Origin: Pascua guehoae
Taxonomy: Eukaryota; Basidiomycota; Tremellomycetes; Trichosporonales; Trichosporonaceae
Assembly (NCBI GenBank): GCA_001600415.1
Contig: BCJX01000002.1
Coordinates: forward strand, 1,111,476-1,175,475
Length of the DNA: 64,000 bases
Direction of reading: 5' to 3'
Below are positions 1 through 11,158 of this stretch, piece after piece. The translations under genes and the position numbers were made by a program. The notes under the pieces were generated by a model. That model was not told the DNA's origin. It made no database searches and worked only from the letters and a program-made list of their open reading frames with translations. How positions within the stretch are numbered: the first letter of the stretch is position 1; every line of letters begins with the position of its first letter.

Positions 1-1321
1 GGTCACTCTCACTGCACGACCCCGTACACACGGACCACATGCCGCTCCTCCCGTTCCCGGCCAACTGGCCGACGTTCATGTCTGCGGGCAAGCTCGCCAA
101 CTGGCTCGAGTCGTACGCCGACTCGATGGAATGCAACGTGTGGCTGCGCACGACGGTCGACCCGGCCCGCTCGCGGTACGACGACAAGACCAAGCAGTGG
201 GAGTTTACGATTATCCGCACTCTGGCCGACAATAGCGTGGTCGAGCGCAACGTCAAGGTATCGCATGTCATTCTGTGCACGGGGCTCGTGGGGGGTAAGC
301 CCAAGCTGCCGCCTCCGTTCCCGGGGCAGGAGAACTGGGGTGGCAAGATTGTGCACTCGTCGGGCCACAAGGGCGGCGCAGAGTGGCGCGGCAAGCGGGC
401 GCTTGTTGTCGGGGCGTGTACGTCTGCGCACGACATTAGCGTCGACCTTGTGAATAACGGCGTGGACGCGACCATGCTCCAGCGCTCGCCGACGTTTATC
501 ATGTCCATTGACAAGGGCGTCGTCTCTCTCTGTGAGTATCATATTCATACTAGGATATGCCCGTCATAAATCATAGCGGCACGAGCTGACATACCCAGGC
601 GGCAACATCTTCACCGAGGAGAATATCGCCAAACAGGGCGTTGATGTCTGCGACCGTATCTCAGACTCGATCCCGAAACCAGTCGCCAAAGAGTTCCAGA
701 AACGGATCACGGCGTGGCTGTCTGAAGAAGACAAGGAGATTATTACTGGGCTGAAAACAGCGGGCTTCAAGACGTACCCCGGACCCGAGGGCACGGGGTG
801 GTTCTTCCGTATGTCTTTGACTCTTCTTTCAGTCTGTCCATGCTAACACTCCAGTCGCATTTGGCCGTGCGGGCGGCTACTACTTTACTGCGGGCGAAGG
901 CAGCGGGTCAGACATGATCATCAAGGGCAAGATCAAGGTCAAGCAAGGGGAGATTTCGTCGTTTGGAACCGACAAGAATGTGACGTTTACAGATGGCACG
1001 ACTGAGCAGTACGACCTCGTCATCTTGGCCACGGGATACACGGGCATCAAGGACACCGTCCGTGAGACACTGGGAGACAAGGCGGCCGACCAGCTCAAGA
1101 CGGTCTGGGGCGCCGACAACGAGGGCGAGCTCATGGGCATTGCGCGCAATGCTGGTGTCCCGCACATGTTTATGAGTATCGGCAACTTTTTGACATCGCG
1201 TCTGTGGTCTAAGAATATTGCGTTGCAGATTATCGGACAGCGCGAGGATAAGTGGGGCGAGGTTTGTGAGTACGCCAATTGGGGGTTGTACGGTTGTTGC
1301 TGACGGATAGATACAAAGTGA
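1..1321 (+). CDS. Class B flavin-containing monooxygenase (5' partial)
   Basis: NAD(P)H- and FAD-dependent monooxygenase of the FMO/YUCCA type, expected to oxygenate a soft nucleophile or carbonyl substrate; the substrate cannot be read from sequence. Exons are about 3-531, 599-808, 855-1265 and 1311-1321, with introns 532-598, 809-854 and 1266-1310, giving about 386 visible residues. The NADPH-binding Rossmann motif VVGACTSAHDIS lies near 402-437, and the class signature LVILATGYTG is near 1014-1043. The stretch FPGQENWGGKIVHSSGHKGG matches the usual FMO linker before the NADPH site. The N-terminal FAD motif (GxGxxG) lies upstream of the window, so the gene is truncated by the window edge. 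The last intron is ambiguous: the GTGAGT donor gives a short tail ending in VYTK, whereas a GTTTGT donor at 1262 would extend the protein to a stop at 1412. Confidence 0.88.
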
Positions 1322-2010
1322 GACCACCGCCAAGGAGGCGGAATCGAGAGGGACGGTACAGGGGTACTGGCTACGGAACAGATCAGAAGAACATGTGGAT
1401 GAATCTCGCTGAGCGATCCCCGGCTATTGCATTGGGGCAGCAGCCAGTCGATGACATGCTTGCTCCAGCCCCCAATCTCAATCGGTCAAGGGCAAACCAC
1501 ACAAGAAATGGTAACAGTAAACCCTCTGCGCGCTCTGAACCTGTTTGCGACGGGCGCGTTGAATGACCATCTCGACCGCTCAGTGAGCCCGGTGATGCCA
1601 TCGGCGAACTGACGAGGTCGAGGCTTTGCAGTGACGGAAATTTATGCTGTGAGCCGCTGATGCCTCTTGCAGAGTACTCGCTTGAAGAGCATCGGTGCCA
1701 CATGGCACGTGCCTCTCAGCTAGGAGCAGCCATGCGAGTGCAAGGTGGAAAATGCGTGCATGGTTAGGATAAAGCTATCCAACGAGGATCCACTATGTGT
1801 ACGTGTATTCAATTAGAGGAGCAATGTCCAAGTATGCTGGGGAGAGTGGGGAGTGGGGACCAGCAAGAGAAGAATCCTCCGAAGTTCTTACAAGTGGAGG
1901 GAGGGGGAGAGGTGGGAGTGGGTGTGCAAAGACGCCGACGCCAGCGTCAGATACGTCCAAGCAACATTGGAACAAGGGCATGGGCACGTGCTCCAGCTCA
2001 AGGGACATTC
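1322..2010. other. Intergenic spacer after the monooxygenase
   Basis: About 690 bases lie between the 3' end of the monooxygenase and the converging end of the GPI-type protein gene. It should hold both 3' untranslated regions. No coding frame with convincing composition or splice structure was seen, apart from the possible monooxygenase extension to 1412. Confidence 0.6.
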
Positions 2011-3062
2011 TTAGAAGACGAGGGCGGCAACGACGGCAGCGACGACAACACCGGCACCGGACACGAGCTTGCTCGCGCCCGAAGTGGGCGAGGGGATGGC
2101 AGCGCTCGACGTGGCGGCCTTGGAGACGACAGGGATGGTCGAAGTGACGGCGGCCTTGGAGACGACGGCCGAGCTGCTAGGGGATGTCAATGCGGTTCTC
2201 GGTTCTCGGTTCTCAAATGTGCAGCGCGATGACTCACGGAGTGGCGGCGGCGGCGCTGCTAATGGCAATGGGGGCGGCAGAGGTAAGAGCGGCGGCACCC
2301 GAGGTAGCGGCAATGACGGCGGCCGAGACGGCAGAGGCATCCGCAGAGGGCTCGGCGGCGAGGCCAGCCTCGAGGTCGGTGGCGTCCTCGTCGGCGTCCT
2401 CGTCCTCGCCCTCGACCCATTCCTCGCCCTCGACCCATTCGCCCTCCTCGGCCTCCTCCTCCTCGTTCCATTCAGACTCGTCCTCGTCCTCATTCCACTC
2501 AGACTCATCCTCGGCGTCCTCAGACTCGGGGTCCCACTCCTCCTCATCCTCGCCCTCGGTCGGGGCCTCGAGCTCAGTCTCGTCCTCGGGCTCAGTGGTC
2601 TCGGTCTCGGTCTCTTCCCAGGCATCAAAGTCGGGGTCGGCGGCGCCACAGAACTGCTCAATCGTATCGAGCGTGTCCTGGATCGAGGCGTCGCCAGCGC
2701 CGTGGAGGCAGTCAATGCACGCGCCGATGGCGTCGCGGTTCTCGGCCGAGCAGAGGGGGAGCGACTGCGAGACGGCCGGCGCGCATGCGTCCGCGCAGCC
2801 TTCCTGGCGACCGACAAGGTGCGAAAAAGAAGGGGCGGCAATGGCGACTGGGGCGTGTTAGCTTCCCGAGGCGGTCAAGGGAAAGAGGTAGTGGACTCGG
2901 AGGGACCAGACAGGAAGCAGGCAGGCGGAGACCTAGAAATGGGTGTTGTTTGCTCCAACGTCCTCCATGGGGTGCTCGGGGATCCCCCTGTGGTTCCATA
3001 CCCTCAGCTTGGGGATGGGACTTACAAGCGCCAGTGGCCATAAGAAGCTGGGAAAAGAGCAT
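2011..3062 (-). CDS. Secreted, GPI-anchored-type six-cysteine acidic protein
   Basis: Predicted cell-surface protein of 270 residues; no enzymatic domain recognised. Exons on the minus strand are 3026-3062, 2238-2847 and 2011-2176; the introns (2848-3025 and 2177-2237) have GTAAGT/CAG and GTGAGT/TAG ends, and the summed exon length is divisible by three. The start is the only ATG giving a signal peptide (MLFSQLLMATGAFAIAA). Next comes a six-cysteine module, C-x3-C-x10-C-x10-C-x2-C-x19-C, around residues 28-80. A long Glu/Asp/Trp-rich acidic repeat region (EEWVEGEDEDA, SEWNEDED) and an Ala/Ser/Thr-rich stretch follow. It ends in a hydrophobic tail (VSGAGVVVAAVVAALVF), as expected for a GPI attachment signal. 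It faces the small secreted protein at 6506, which shares the cysteine pattern. Function unknown. Confidence 0.78.
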
Positions 3063-6000
3063 GTTGTGAAAGAAGTGTGCGTGGGGCAGTGGGATGCGTA
3101 GGGCAGTGGGTGGCGTAGGGCTGTGGGTGGGTCGGAAAGGGTGGCAGTAGTGAGAAGAGGGGGGGTTTGGGTGATCAGTCGAGACAAAAAGAGTGAGTAA
3201 ATGAGAGGTATAGTGGTGCAGTCCAGTCGCACTCTTGAGGTGGTGGCGCCATGCCCCAGTCCGCACAAAGAACGCCAGTGCAAACCACGCGACACGCGCG
3301 CACACGCCCCCTCCTCTTCTGCTCGCCGGGTGCTGCGAGACCAGGGGGGGGAGCAAGCCGGAGGAGGAACGTAGGGGCTTTGCGCAGCAGGAGCTTTCCG
3401 ACAATGCGCACACTACTTCGGCGTGGGGCGGACTTGGACCAACAGCGAGACGGACAATTGCACGATTGGACCATTTGCACGGTTTGAACATGCGACACCT
3501 GGCAGAGTGTGCAAGGGGTAACGAGCCGGTGGCGCCCGGGTGTCTTGTCTCCTGGCCCGGGCTGCACAGGTGCCATGGTCATGACGGCTACTGGAACGGA
3601 ACGGGGTGCACTTGCTCGATTGGAGGCATTGTACGCAGTGCGCTCGATTGGATCAGGTGCATCACGGGCCGCCAGGCGGTGTTGTTGATGAGTTCATTGT
3701 AAGAAGCACGTTTCCGCCTAGTACGCACCAGCATTCGACGTTGGTCTTCTTGGTTCTCTGCTTTGGTACGCTTGGCACTCTTCTCTCGGCAAAGCACGCA
3801 GGAGCCAGCGTACATTCCGGTGTCAGATCCAAACGCACATGAAACGAGTGGGGGTGGCGTCAGTCGCCAGCCCATCTCTAGCCAATACAGTGTCCTATGT
3901 GCACAATGTGCTCGTCACATGTCCCTCAAAGCCCTTTTTATGCACTTGCCCAAGGTACCGTAAGTGGTAACGGTGAGTTGGGGAACAGGTATCGGTCGCA
4001 TACCCATCGCCAACAATGTGAGAGTCTAAGCGTCGTTGCTGTGAGTGTGAACAGTTGGCAAACTATCGCAGTCTCGTGCTCGCGTGATACCCCCGCCCAG
4101 CCCGCGTGAAAGAGTAGTGCTAGGGTCAAGGAAACAGTCCTGGGGTTGCCCACCATATCCCTACTTTGAAGAGGACCGTGCTGCAAAGCGACCAATGTGT
4201 GTACGAGGCCGTCTGAACATGTCCTGCCGCATGTTTCAGTGGATTTCATGAGGCCGTGACGCGGTGGTGGTTTGGTTCGCCCTTCGGCTGGCTGATGGAT
4301 TTCATTTGACCAACCTCACTTTGCTGGCAGAATCATGCTACCCCTTTGCCCACTGACAGTGAGTGTTTGACGTTGCCTGGCGGTTGTCAACTGGTAGTAG
4401 TTTTCGCCATCGACATGGCAGGTGGTCTTGCCTTGGAGTGGTGCCTTCGTTTTGCCTTCAGGGATCGCTCGCTACTACTGAATCAACAGCGCCCGTGCTT
4501 TTCTGGCCAGCAACTGGAAAAAGATCAAAGATGAGCAACTGCAGGACCGTTTGCTTGGTGAGGAGCCCGATCCGTGTGAGTCCGTTGCCAGTAGGCGGCA
4601 TGCGACTGGCATGTAGTGTCAAACATTCTACCCAATGTGCCATTTTCCCAACCATTCACATCGTGTATGTATAGGACAACCTCTACCTTCATACTACGTT
4701 TCCCCCTCCACCACGTGAACTCTACGGAACTGCATCCCGATCCCCACCGTTCTTCTACATCATCTCCACTTGCTCCCAAAGTCCCCTTCCTTTCCGGGAC
4801 TGGCTTGCTTCTCCGAATGGCGGATCCTCTGTCTTACGTGAACCGCAAGTCTCGCAATCCCACACCTGGGCACCCAACTATCAGCACTCAGACCTGCCGT
4901 GTTCGTGCATCGGGTTCGACTCTGCAGCAGCAGCCCCAAGTTGCTTCCGTAGCTCTGCTGCATCTGCAGGATCTGCTAGTACGACTAGACTCGGCTCGAC
5001 GAATGTGGCGACCCCGAGCGTTAGCCGCCATTTAGTAACATGTGGTACAGCCGTTCTGGCGTCGGGATTGCTCAAGTGACCAGATCATCGGAGTGGTCTT
5101 TGTTTGACCCACTAGCTCCCTGATGCCTGCAATTCACACACAACCGCGTTCTCCATTCTTCATCCCTGTAAAGGGCGGGCACATATCTTTGGCACTAAAA
5201 CTATATCTGCATTTATCGTTACGGCAGAGCCAAGTCGAAGAAGAATTCAGTCGGCACCAAGGAGACAGCCGAGGTACAGTACAGGGTGGTGGGCAAGACC
5301 ACTCTTCCTAGCAGTCCTAGCAGAGTACGGCGCTGACATTGATGCTCGTCGTCACCATCGAGCAATGCCCACCGCCGAGTCAGCGCTGAGGACGCGCACG
5401 ACGGGGTGCAATGCACATCCAGAGCGATGGCAGCGCAACCGCTGTATCGGACCAACAGTCTAGTCACACGGTTTGTGGTAGGACAGGAAACCTCTTTCCT
5501 CGTCCTGAGACGTCTTTGCGTGTTGTTGATACTTCGTTGCATGCATGATTGTTAATCGAACTCTGTTTTGCAGCCCTGTAACCAAAGCGGTTCTCGGTTT
5601 GGCGTCGTTATCCTTGACGCCACCCAATTGCAGGAACGGCTCTTTGCCGCGACCGCACGGCCCTGTTTCGCATGGGGTCTCCACAAGCCGCGTGATGAAG
5701 TCAAGTTGAATGGACCCAAAGCCGTTAGCTCTGGATCTCGGAATTCCGGCTCGCAAGCCACAAGTGAACCCAGTTCTGGGTGATCAGCAGAGCGCACTGA
5801 ACGCTAGCGTGCAGTGCTAGTGGATGTTCCAATTGACATTGTTGTTGCCTAAGCTTTGACTTTGTGGCTCTGCCCATTCTGAGTGATGTTAGCGTGCATT
5901 TGCATACCCAGAGCCAGGGACGTGTGGTTGTATTCAAGGTGGCGTGTGGCAAAATGTGGCGTCGAGGTCTTGTCCTTTTGGTTGAATTTTCGTTCTCGCT

Positions 6001-6505
6001 CCATTTCAACAGTCTGTGCGACTCTGTCACCCTTCCTTTCCTTCGTCCCTTGCTTCCTTGCTTGTTTCCTTCCTTTGCTTTGCTCGGCCCAAGGTGCAGG
6101 CTGTGAACCTGCTGCCTGCCGGCCTGCATGTTGCTTTGTTTTGCAACCCCTTCAGCAACAGAACAGTGGCTAGTGACTGCCCGCCAAGAATGCGCCATGG
6201 TGTCGGAAAGCCCATTCCCATCCTATATCACCCATAGCCATTGGGGGGGCCTCCAACTGTTGATCCACCCGTTTCTCTTTCTCTCACTTCTTCATTCAGT
6301 TTCCGAGACTGCACATCACATCAATCTCACCATCAACGCTACTTTCAGTCTCCGGAATACACCAACGCACCTTTAGAGACAACAACTGTTTCTCTACAAC
6401 ACAGTCGTCATCCAACACCTTCCTCCCCCACGTTCCTACCCACCCACACCATCCACAACTACACCCAGCCTCTCCTACATCACTACCCACGCATACATCG
6501 ACACA
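3063..6505. other. 3.4 kb spacer between two divergent secreted-protein genes
   Basis: This region separates the two divergently transcribed cysteine-patterned secreted proteins and must hold both promoters. The part from about 6240 to 6505 is pyrimidine-rich and poor in G, typical of a fungal promoter and 5' untranslated region before the ATG at 6506. Open frames here, including a 72-codon frame from 4818, have no splice partners, domain or clear compositional bias. I see no convincing gene. Confidence 0.55.
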
Positions 6506-7310
6506 ATGAAGCTCTTCCTCGTCACCTCGATGGTTGCGACCCTCGCCGCCGCCATGCCTCTCGGCTTGGGCTCGCCGCAGCAGGTCATTGCCCCCGAAAC
6601 GAAGGGCGCGTGCTACAGCCAGTGCGAGACGATCAACCTCCGCCACTTACGCATTGAGGGACTCAAGGAGGTGTTGTGCATGTCGGCGGGACGCAAGGCA
6701 ATGTGTGAGTGATACCCAGGATGAGATTGAGAGAAGAGTTGCCAAAGTAATGAGGGAAGGCAATGGGCGCGCTTTTGTGGGTGCCGGTTGACGCGCTTGC
6801 TCGATAAGACGCGTCGCATCCGTGCGCCCGTGTACAACGCATCCAATGACATTGTGTGCAGTCCAAGACCCTTCCTCCACCACACATCCCACACCACCCC
6901 CGCGACTCACCACCACACATGTGTACACCACACTCCACACATGGCGTGCGTCCCACTCACACCCAGTCCAATGCGCCGACTGCCTGCTCAAGACATACCC
7001 GGGTCCTGTGGGCAGGGACGCGATGGACGAGTACCTCGCCGTCGTAAACATGTGCGACGAGGACCTCGTGAGTCAGGCGAGGACCAAGGCTACCGAGGTG
7101 GGTGAAAACGCGGGAGAGGGGAATGCCGAGGCCAACAACGTGGCCGCTTGGACTTTTGTGGGCGGCACGTTGGTAAGTCCAAACCAGATCACCCAGAGAC
7201 GAAGTGGGATAGTCTCACGGACATTCCACTACTTCAGCTCCTTTTCAGGGACCGTGCAGTTTACGGTGGGAGAATGTGCCGCCCACAGTGATCGTTTGGC
7301 TGTCAGCTAG
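6506..7310 (+). CDS. Small secreted six-cysteine protein
   Basis: Short secreted protein with signal peptide MKLFLVTSMVATLAAAMPLG; function unknown. Exon 1 is 6506-6704; a 262-nt intron (6705-6966, GTGAGT to CCCAG) joins it to exon 2 from 6967. The mature part carries C-x3-C-x17-C-x10-C-x2-C-x23-C. The C-x10-C-x2-C core is identical in spacing to the protein at 2011-3062, and it only appears after the predicted splice, which supports the model. The 3' end is uncertain. Reading through gives 180 residues to a stop at 7308-7310. A GTAAGT donor at 7173 allows an intron to 7259 (87 nt, same stop, 151 residues) or to 7237 (stop at 7291, 152 residues). No membrane tail is evident. It could be a small effector-like or cell-wall protein. 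Confidence 0.72.
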
Positions 7311-7998
7311 GTGTTCGGCGTACGCGTAGCTCACATCAGCTCAACGAATAAACCCCGGGCGGCGCCGCCCGAACATAGAGCCCAGACACACCGCACGGAC
7401 ACAAGGCACGACATGGATGAGCTACAAGGAACATGGACACTTTTTCCTCCGGGGGCAGCACCAGACCCTCTGGTTGTATGCATAGCTGTATATATACATG
7501 GACGCAAAGACACTGACCGATTTGACTCGTCTGATATAGGGCGGCTGGGCATAGAGGGCCTTTAACAAGGAACGAGAAGTGGCGGAGGGGGGAGACTGGG
7601 TGGCTCGCTCTTGCACGCTCTTGCAAGCTCTGCGGCAGCTGAACATCTTTATGCCTCGGCATCCCTGCCGTTTGTCGTTCGCTTTTGACACCTTAAGTAT
7701 CTTGGGGATGTTGGTTGACCAGGAGTCCACGTACCACATGCAGACAACGCTGACACAGTGGTGGCCACCAGTCTAGCGTTAAGGACCGATACCCAGTCAA
7801 TGGTCTGGCCCTAACGGGGTGGGCGGTGCTGCTGGCAACCTCGTTATTCTCCAACTTCATCCCTCGTCTTCACACTCTGTACATGTCGTCCAAGCTGTGC
7901 CATGGAGTGACAAACCACAGGGAGACTTCAACACAAGCCACTTCACATGTCGACAATCCTCCAACCTCCCTGACTATGGCTATCGCGATCTTGGCTAG
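7311..7998. other. Intergenic spacer between convergent genes
   Basis: About 690 bases between the 3' ends of the small secreted protein and the PIN-type gene. It likely contains both 3' untranslated regions. Nothing else was recognised. Confidence 0.5.
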
Positions 7999-10435
7999 CT
8001 ACGTATACAAATGTCGGCCATCCTCTTTCTCCCTCTCCCCCGAGCAACAGCAGCACCATCGTGGCAAACAGCAGCAACAACTACAACTCGGCCACCCCCA
8101 CTTGATGGACGGGATACCACACAAGACCGTGTTCCAGGTCCACCCCCACTGGCCAACCTTCATCCACGCCGGCCAGCACCCATCACGCGCCTTTGATTTT
8201 TCTCCATCATCTCCCGAACGGCCAAAGCAGGACCATGCAGGCATGCAGCCCGTGGGCGTCGGCCCGGCAACGTGCCGCACCTCCCGGCGACAGCTGTATG
8301 GTGCCCCCGGATATGCCCCGGTTTGGGATGTTGAGAACGGGTTGCCTTGGGGGTCGCTCTCCTGGGCAGGAGCGTGCTGGCCAAGCACCTGCGGTCCGCC
8401 CGGGCGTGGTTGTTGAGACGACTGCGAGGGACCTGGCATACCAATGCCGCGCGGTTGCTGTCCATGCTGTCCATGGGCGGCGCCCGGCTGGCTGGTAGGA
8501 TCGACGTCCATTGCGTTCGGGTCTGAACCCTGCCATAGCGTTCCGCCTTGCGCGCCGCCAAAGAATGCACCGTACTGCCCCGGCGACGGTGGGGGTGACG
8601 GGAACCCCTGTTGGGCGTGCGTTCCGTGTCCCTGTTGAGGGTGCATGCTGTATCCCTGCTGGGGGTGCATGCCGTACGCGGCCTGGTGTTGTGGATAGCC
8701 GTATCCTTGGGTCTGGGCAGGGTGGCCGTACAGGGGTTGGCCGTACCCCGGATACTGCGGGGCGAAAGGCTGCTGGTACGGAGCGGGTTGGAAGCCGCCG
8801 CCAGCGTAGGATGGTCCGAACCCAGTGTCGTACGACTGGGGAGCGACCATGTGAGGGTGATGGGGAGCCTGAGGCCATTGCTGATGGCCGGCCATGTCCT
8901 GGGTTGGCCAATGACCGTGGCCAACGTGATGTCCCGGTGGCCACTGGGCAGCGTGGTTGGGAGGCTGTGGGAAACCGAAGCCGGGCTGAGGCTGGTAGCC
9001 GCCATGATGGTTGGGGCCTGTGTGGTGCGACACAGCAGGTTGCTGAGAGGCGGGATGGAATGCCGAAGGACGGTGCATGGTGCCTCCATGAGCCGGCTGC
9101 TGGTTGGGGTGCGGTCGCCCGGAATGCGACCCGGCTTGCGTGTCGGTCGGCCTGCCGCCCATGCCGAGTGACTGTGGCAGGTTGGAATGAGCGGGTCGTC
9201 CTGAGCCAGGCGGTCGGGGTTGAACGGGGCCGTCAGGACGCTGTTGAGGTCGCCTGTGATGAACAATACGGGTCGACCATCGGACTCTTGGTGGCTGCGA
9301 AGCTGGAGTCGAATGAGAGCGTCCTTCGATACTCCCGGCCGCCAGCGGCCAGTCGCAAGTTGCGACGCATCTGAAGTTGGCGGGGGGTTGGTGGCAGTGG
9401 CGATGGAAACACCCGTCTCAGGTTTCAATTTCTCGAGGTAGTTCAAGAGGCTTTTGCAATTGTCCGCCCAAGCAACACAGGTCGCCGTCTCCTCCAGCAC
9501 CTTGTTCGGAATGACCAGGCCGTGTGCTGCGCAGGCGGATTTACGTTTATCGGAGAATTTGGCGTACTCGACGAATTGTCCAATGTGGACAAACCGGCCC
9601 CTTCTGGCGGTGGTGCTCCTGTCCACTGGGCAGGATATGATGTTGGTATCGAAGCCGATAGAAAACGGAGTGTCAAGTGGTCCTGCTCGGTATTGGTTTA
9701 GGGCGACTTGAGTCCAAGGGACGGCTCCCCTCGCAGGCTCCTTTGATTCTAGGTCGGGGAAGACAAACTCATTCACCTCTGTCCAACGTTCATATCCCCG
9801 CACAGGGAACGTCGTGGAAAGCTGCATGGCATTCCATGCCTCTTTGACATTGTCATCGCGTTTACTCTTGCTGAGAACAAGGCGTACCGGGCGAGTATGC
9901 CCATATTTGCTCCTCAGCTCTTCAGCCAATCGGCGGTACCGTCGGGCGCGTGCAACGTCCACGTCTTTGTCTTCCATGAGTCCCACGCAACACAAGCGTT
10001 CAAATTCCTGTACATCAGCAACTTTTCTCAATCAACACCTACCATCATCTCAGAGCCATCCTCAAACAAATGGTTAGGGAATAGTCCCTCACCAGGGTGC
10101 AGAACCTGGGGACGGAGGGGTCGGGCGGTGGCCATAATGGCAATAGTGTTCAAAGAGAATCTGGCATGTTCTGCCCGTTGTGTCGAAATTGCGGCAGCGT
10201 GTGATAGTTGGTTTAGGATGACATTGTCGAGCCAGGTGAAGGCGAAGATGGGGTCGGTGGAACGTGGTTTAACCGCAAAGCGACAGGAACGTAGTTCTTC
10301 TCGATGGGCCATCATAAACTCATAGCTGACGATGTTGATTGGTCGAGAGTCATGTTGGATTGGAACCACCGGAGGGCAGATCGTCGCAGCCCTGTCGCAG
10401 AAGGCGAGGAGCTCGGGCATTGGTTCCTGGTCCAT
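7999..10435 (-). CDS. PIN-domain nuclease-like protein with P/Q/H-rich tail
   Basis: Likely RNA-acting PIN-type nuclease. Exon 1 is 10043-10435 (131 codons, ATG giving MDQEPMPELL). A 35-nt intron (10008-10042) leads to exon 2, which is open from 10007 to about 9240. The PIN fold is suggested by four acidic positions in the right order: D in IGFDTN (about residue 251), E in NKVLEET, D in SKDALIRLQL and D in LFITGDLN. After about 9240 the coding signal moves to another frame, a Pro/Gln/His/Gly-rich region with repeated MHPQQG units. A 68-nt intron 9172-9239 would join the frames, but its donor GTCCTG is non-canonical, so an indel is possible. The C-terminus below about 8330 is also uncertain and turns Cys/Trp-rich before the stop at 7999. 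A further 44-nt intron may lie in the 5' untranslated region (10453-10496). Family assignment is by motif only. Confidence 0.6.
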
Positions 10436-11158
10436 GCTGCCAGAGTGTTTGTCTGGCAAAGAGTTAGGCTGCCATTAGGTGCCAAGGGCGACTTACTGCT
10501 GCCAATTGGTAGGAAGTGAGGATGTGGAGCAAAGGATAAACCAGAAAGGAAGTGGTTGGAGTCAGTCTGTTGGTGACCGGGGGATGAGACGAACAACGGA
10601 CGAGTTGTCGTGTCCAACTCCTTATATGTGGCTTCCTGGTCAGTTCAGAGGAGAACTGAATGTCCTACAGCAGCGCAAATGCTGTACACCCCTTGTGTCA
10701 AACTGTGCCGGGATGCACCGCATTAGACGCGACATTGGGGAGACTACAGGAGGTGAGGGGTTGTTCATACAACTCAAGGGGATACGGAAGGGAACGAGAG
10801 GACTAGCAAGAAGGCGGATGAAGCGAGAGACGAAGAAAGGCAAGTTGGAGCAAGGTTAACGCTGCAACAGAAGGGTAAGAGCACCGCATTTCTGTATCAC
10901 TATTCCTATATCACATACACTGTATGTATCAACGACAGAGCTGGTGAAGCAGCACAGTGGACGAGTTGAAGCATTGCCCCTGTGGCGGTGACCGTGTCGC
11001 GTCGCACCACGGTCACGTGATGGCACAGCCTTGGGTGGCTGACAGCCTGTTAGTACCCCACTGTCCCCTCTCTTAACACTGACCGAATTGCCACCGTGTG
11101 CCTTCTCTTCTGTCACTCCCCCACTCACTCTTCCCTTCTCTTTCATCATCCAACCACC
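10436..11158. other. Divergent intergenic region
   Basis: This region separates the divergent PIN-type gene and the 11159 gene. It contains a probable 5' untranslated intron of the PIN gene (10453-10496, GTAAGT to CCAG on the minus strand). A pyrimidine-rich run just upstream of 11159 is typical of a fungal start region. No gene was seen. Confidence 0.5.

Noticed and set aside
4895..4930. tRNA B-box-like GGGTTCGACTC
   Set aside because: No pairing acceptor stem or anticodon arm upstream.
4818..5035. 72-codon frame starting MADPLSYVNRK
   Set aside because: It has an ATG and pyrimidine-rich upstream sequence, but no domain, no splice partners and no clear codon bias, so it stays unannotated.
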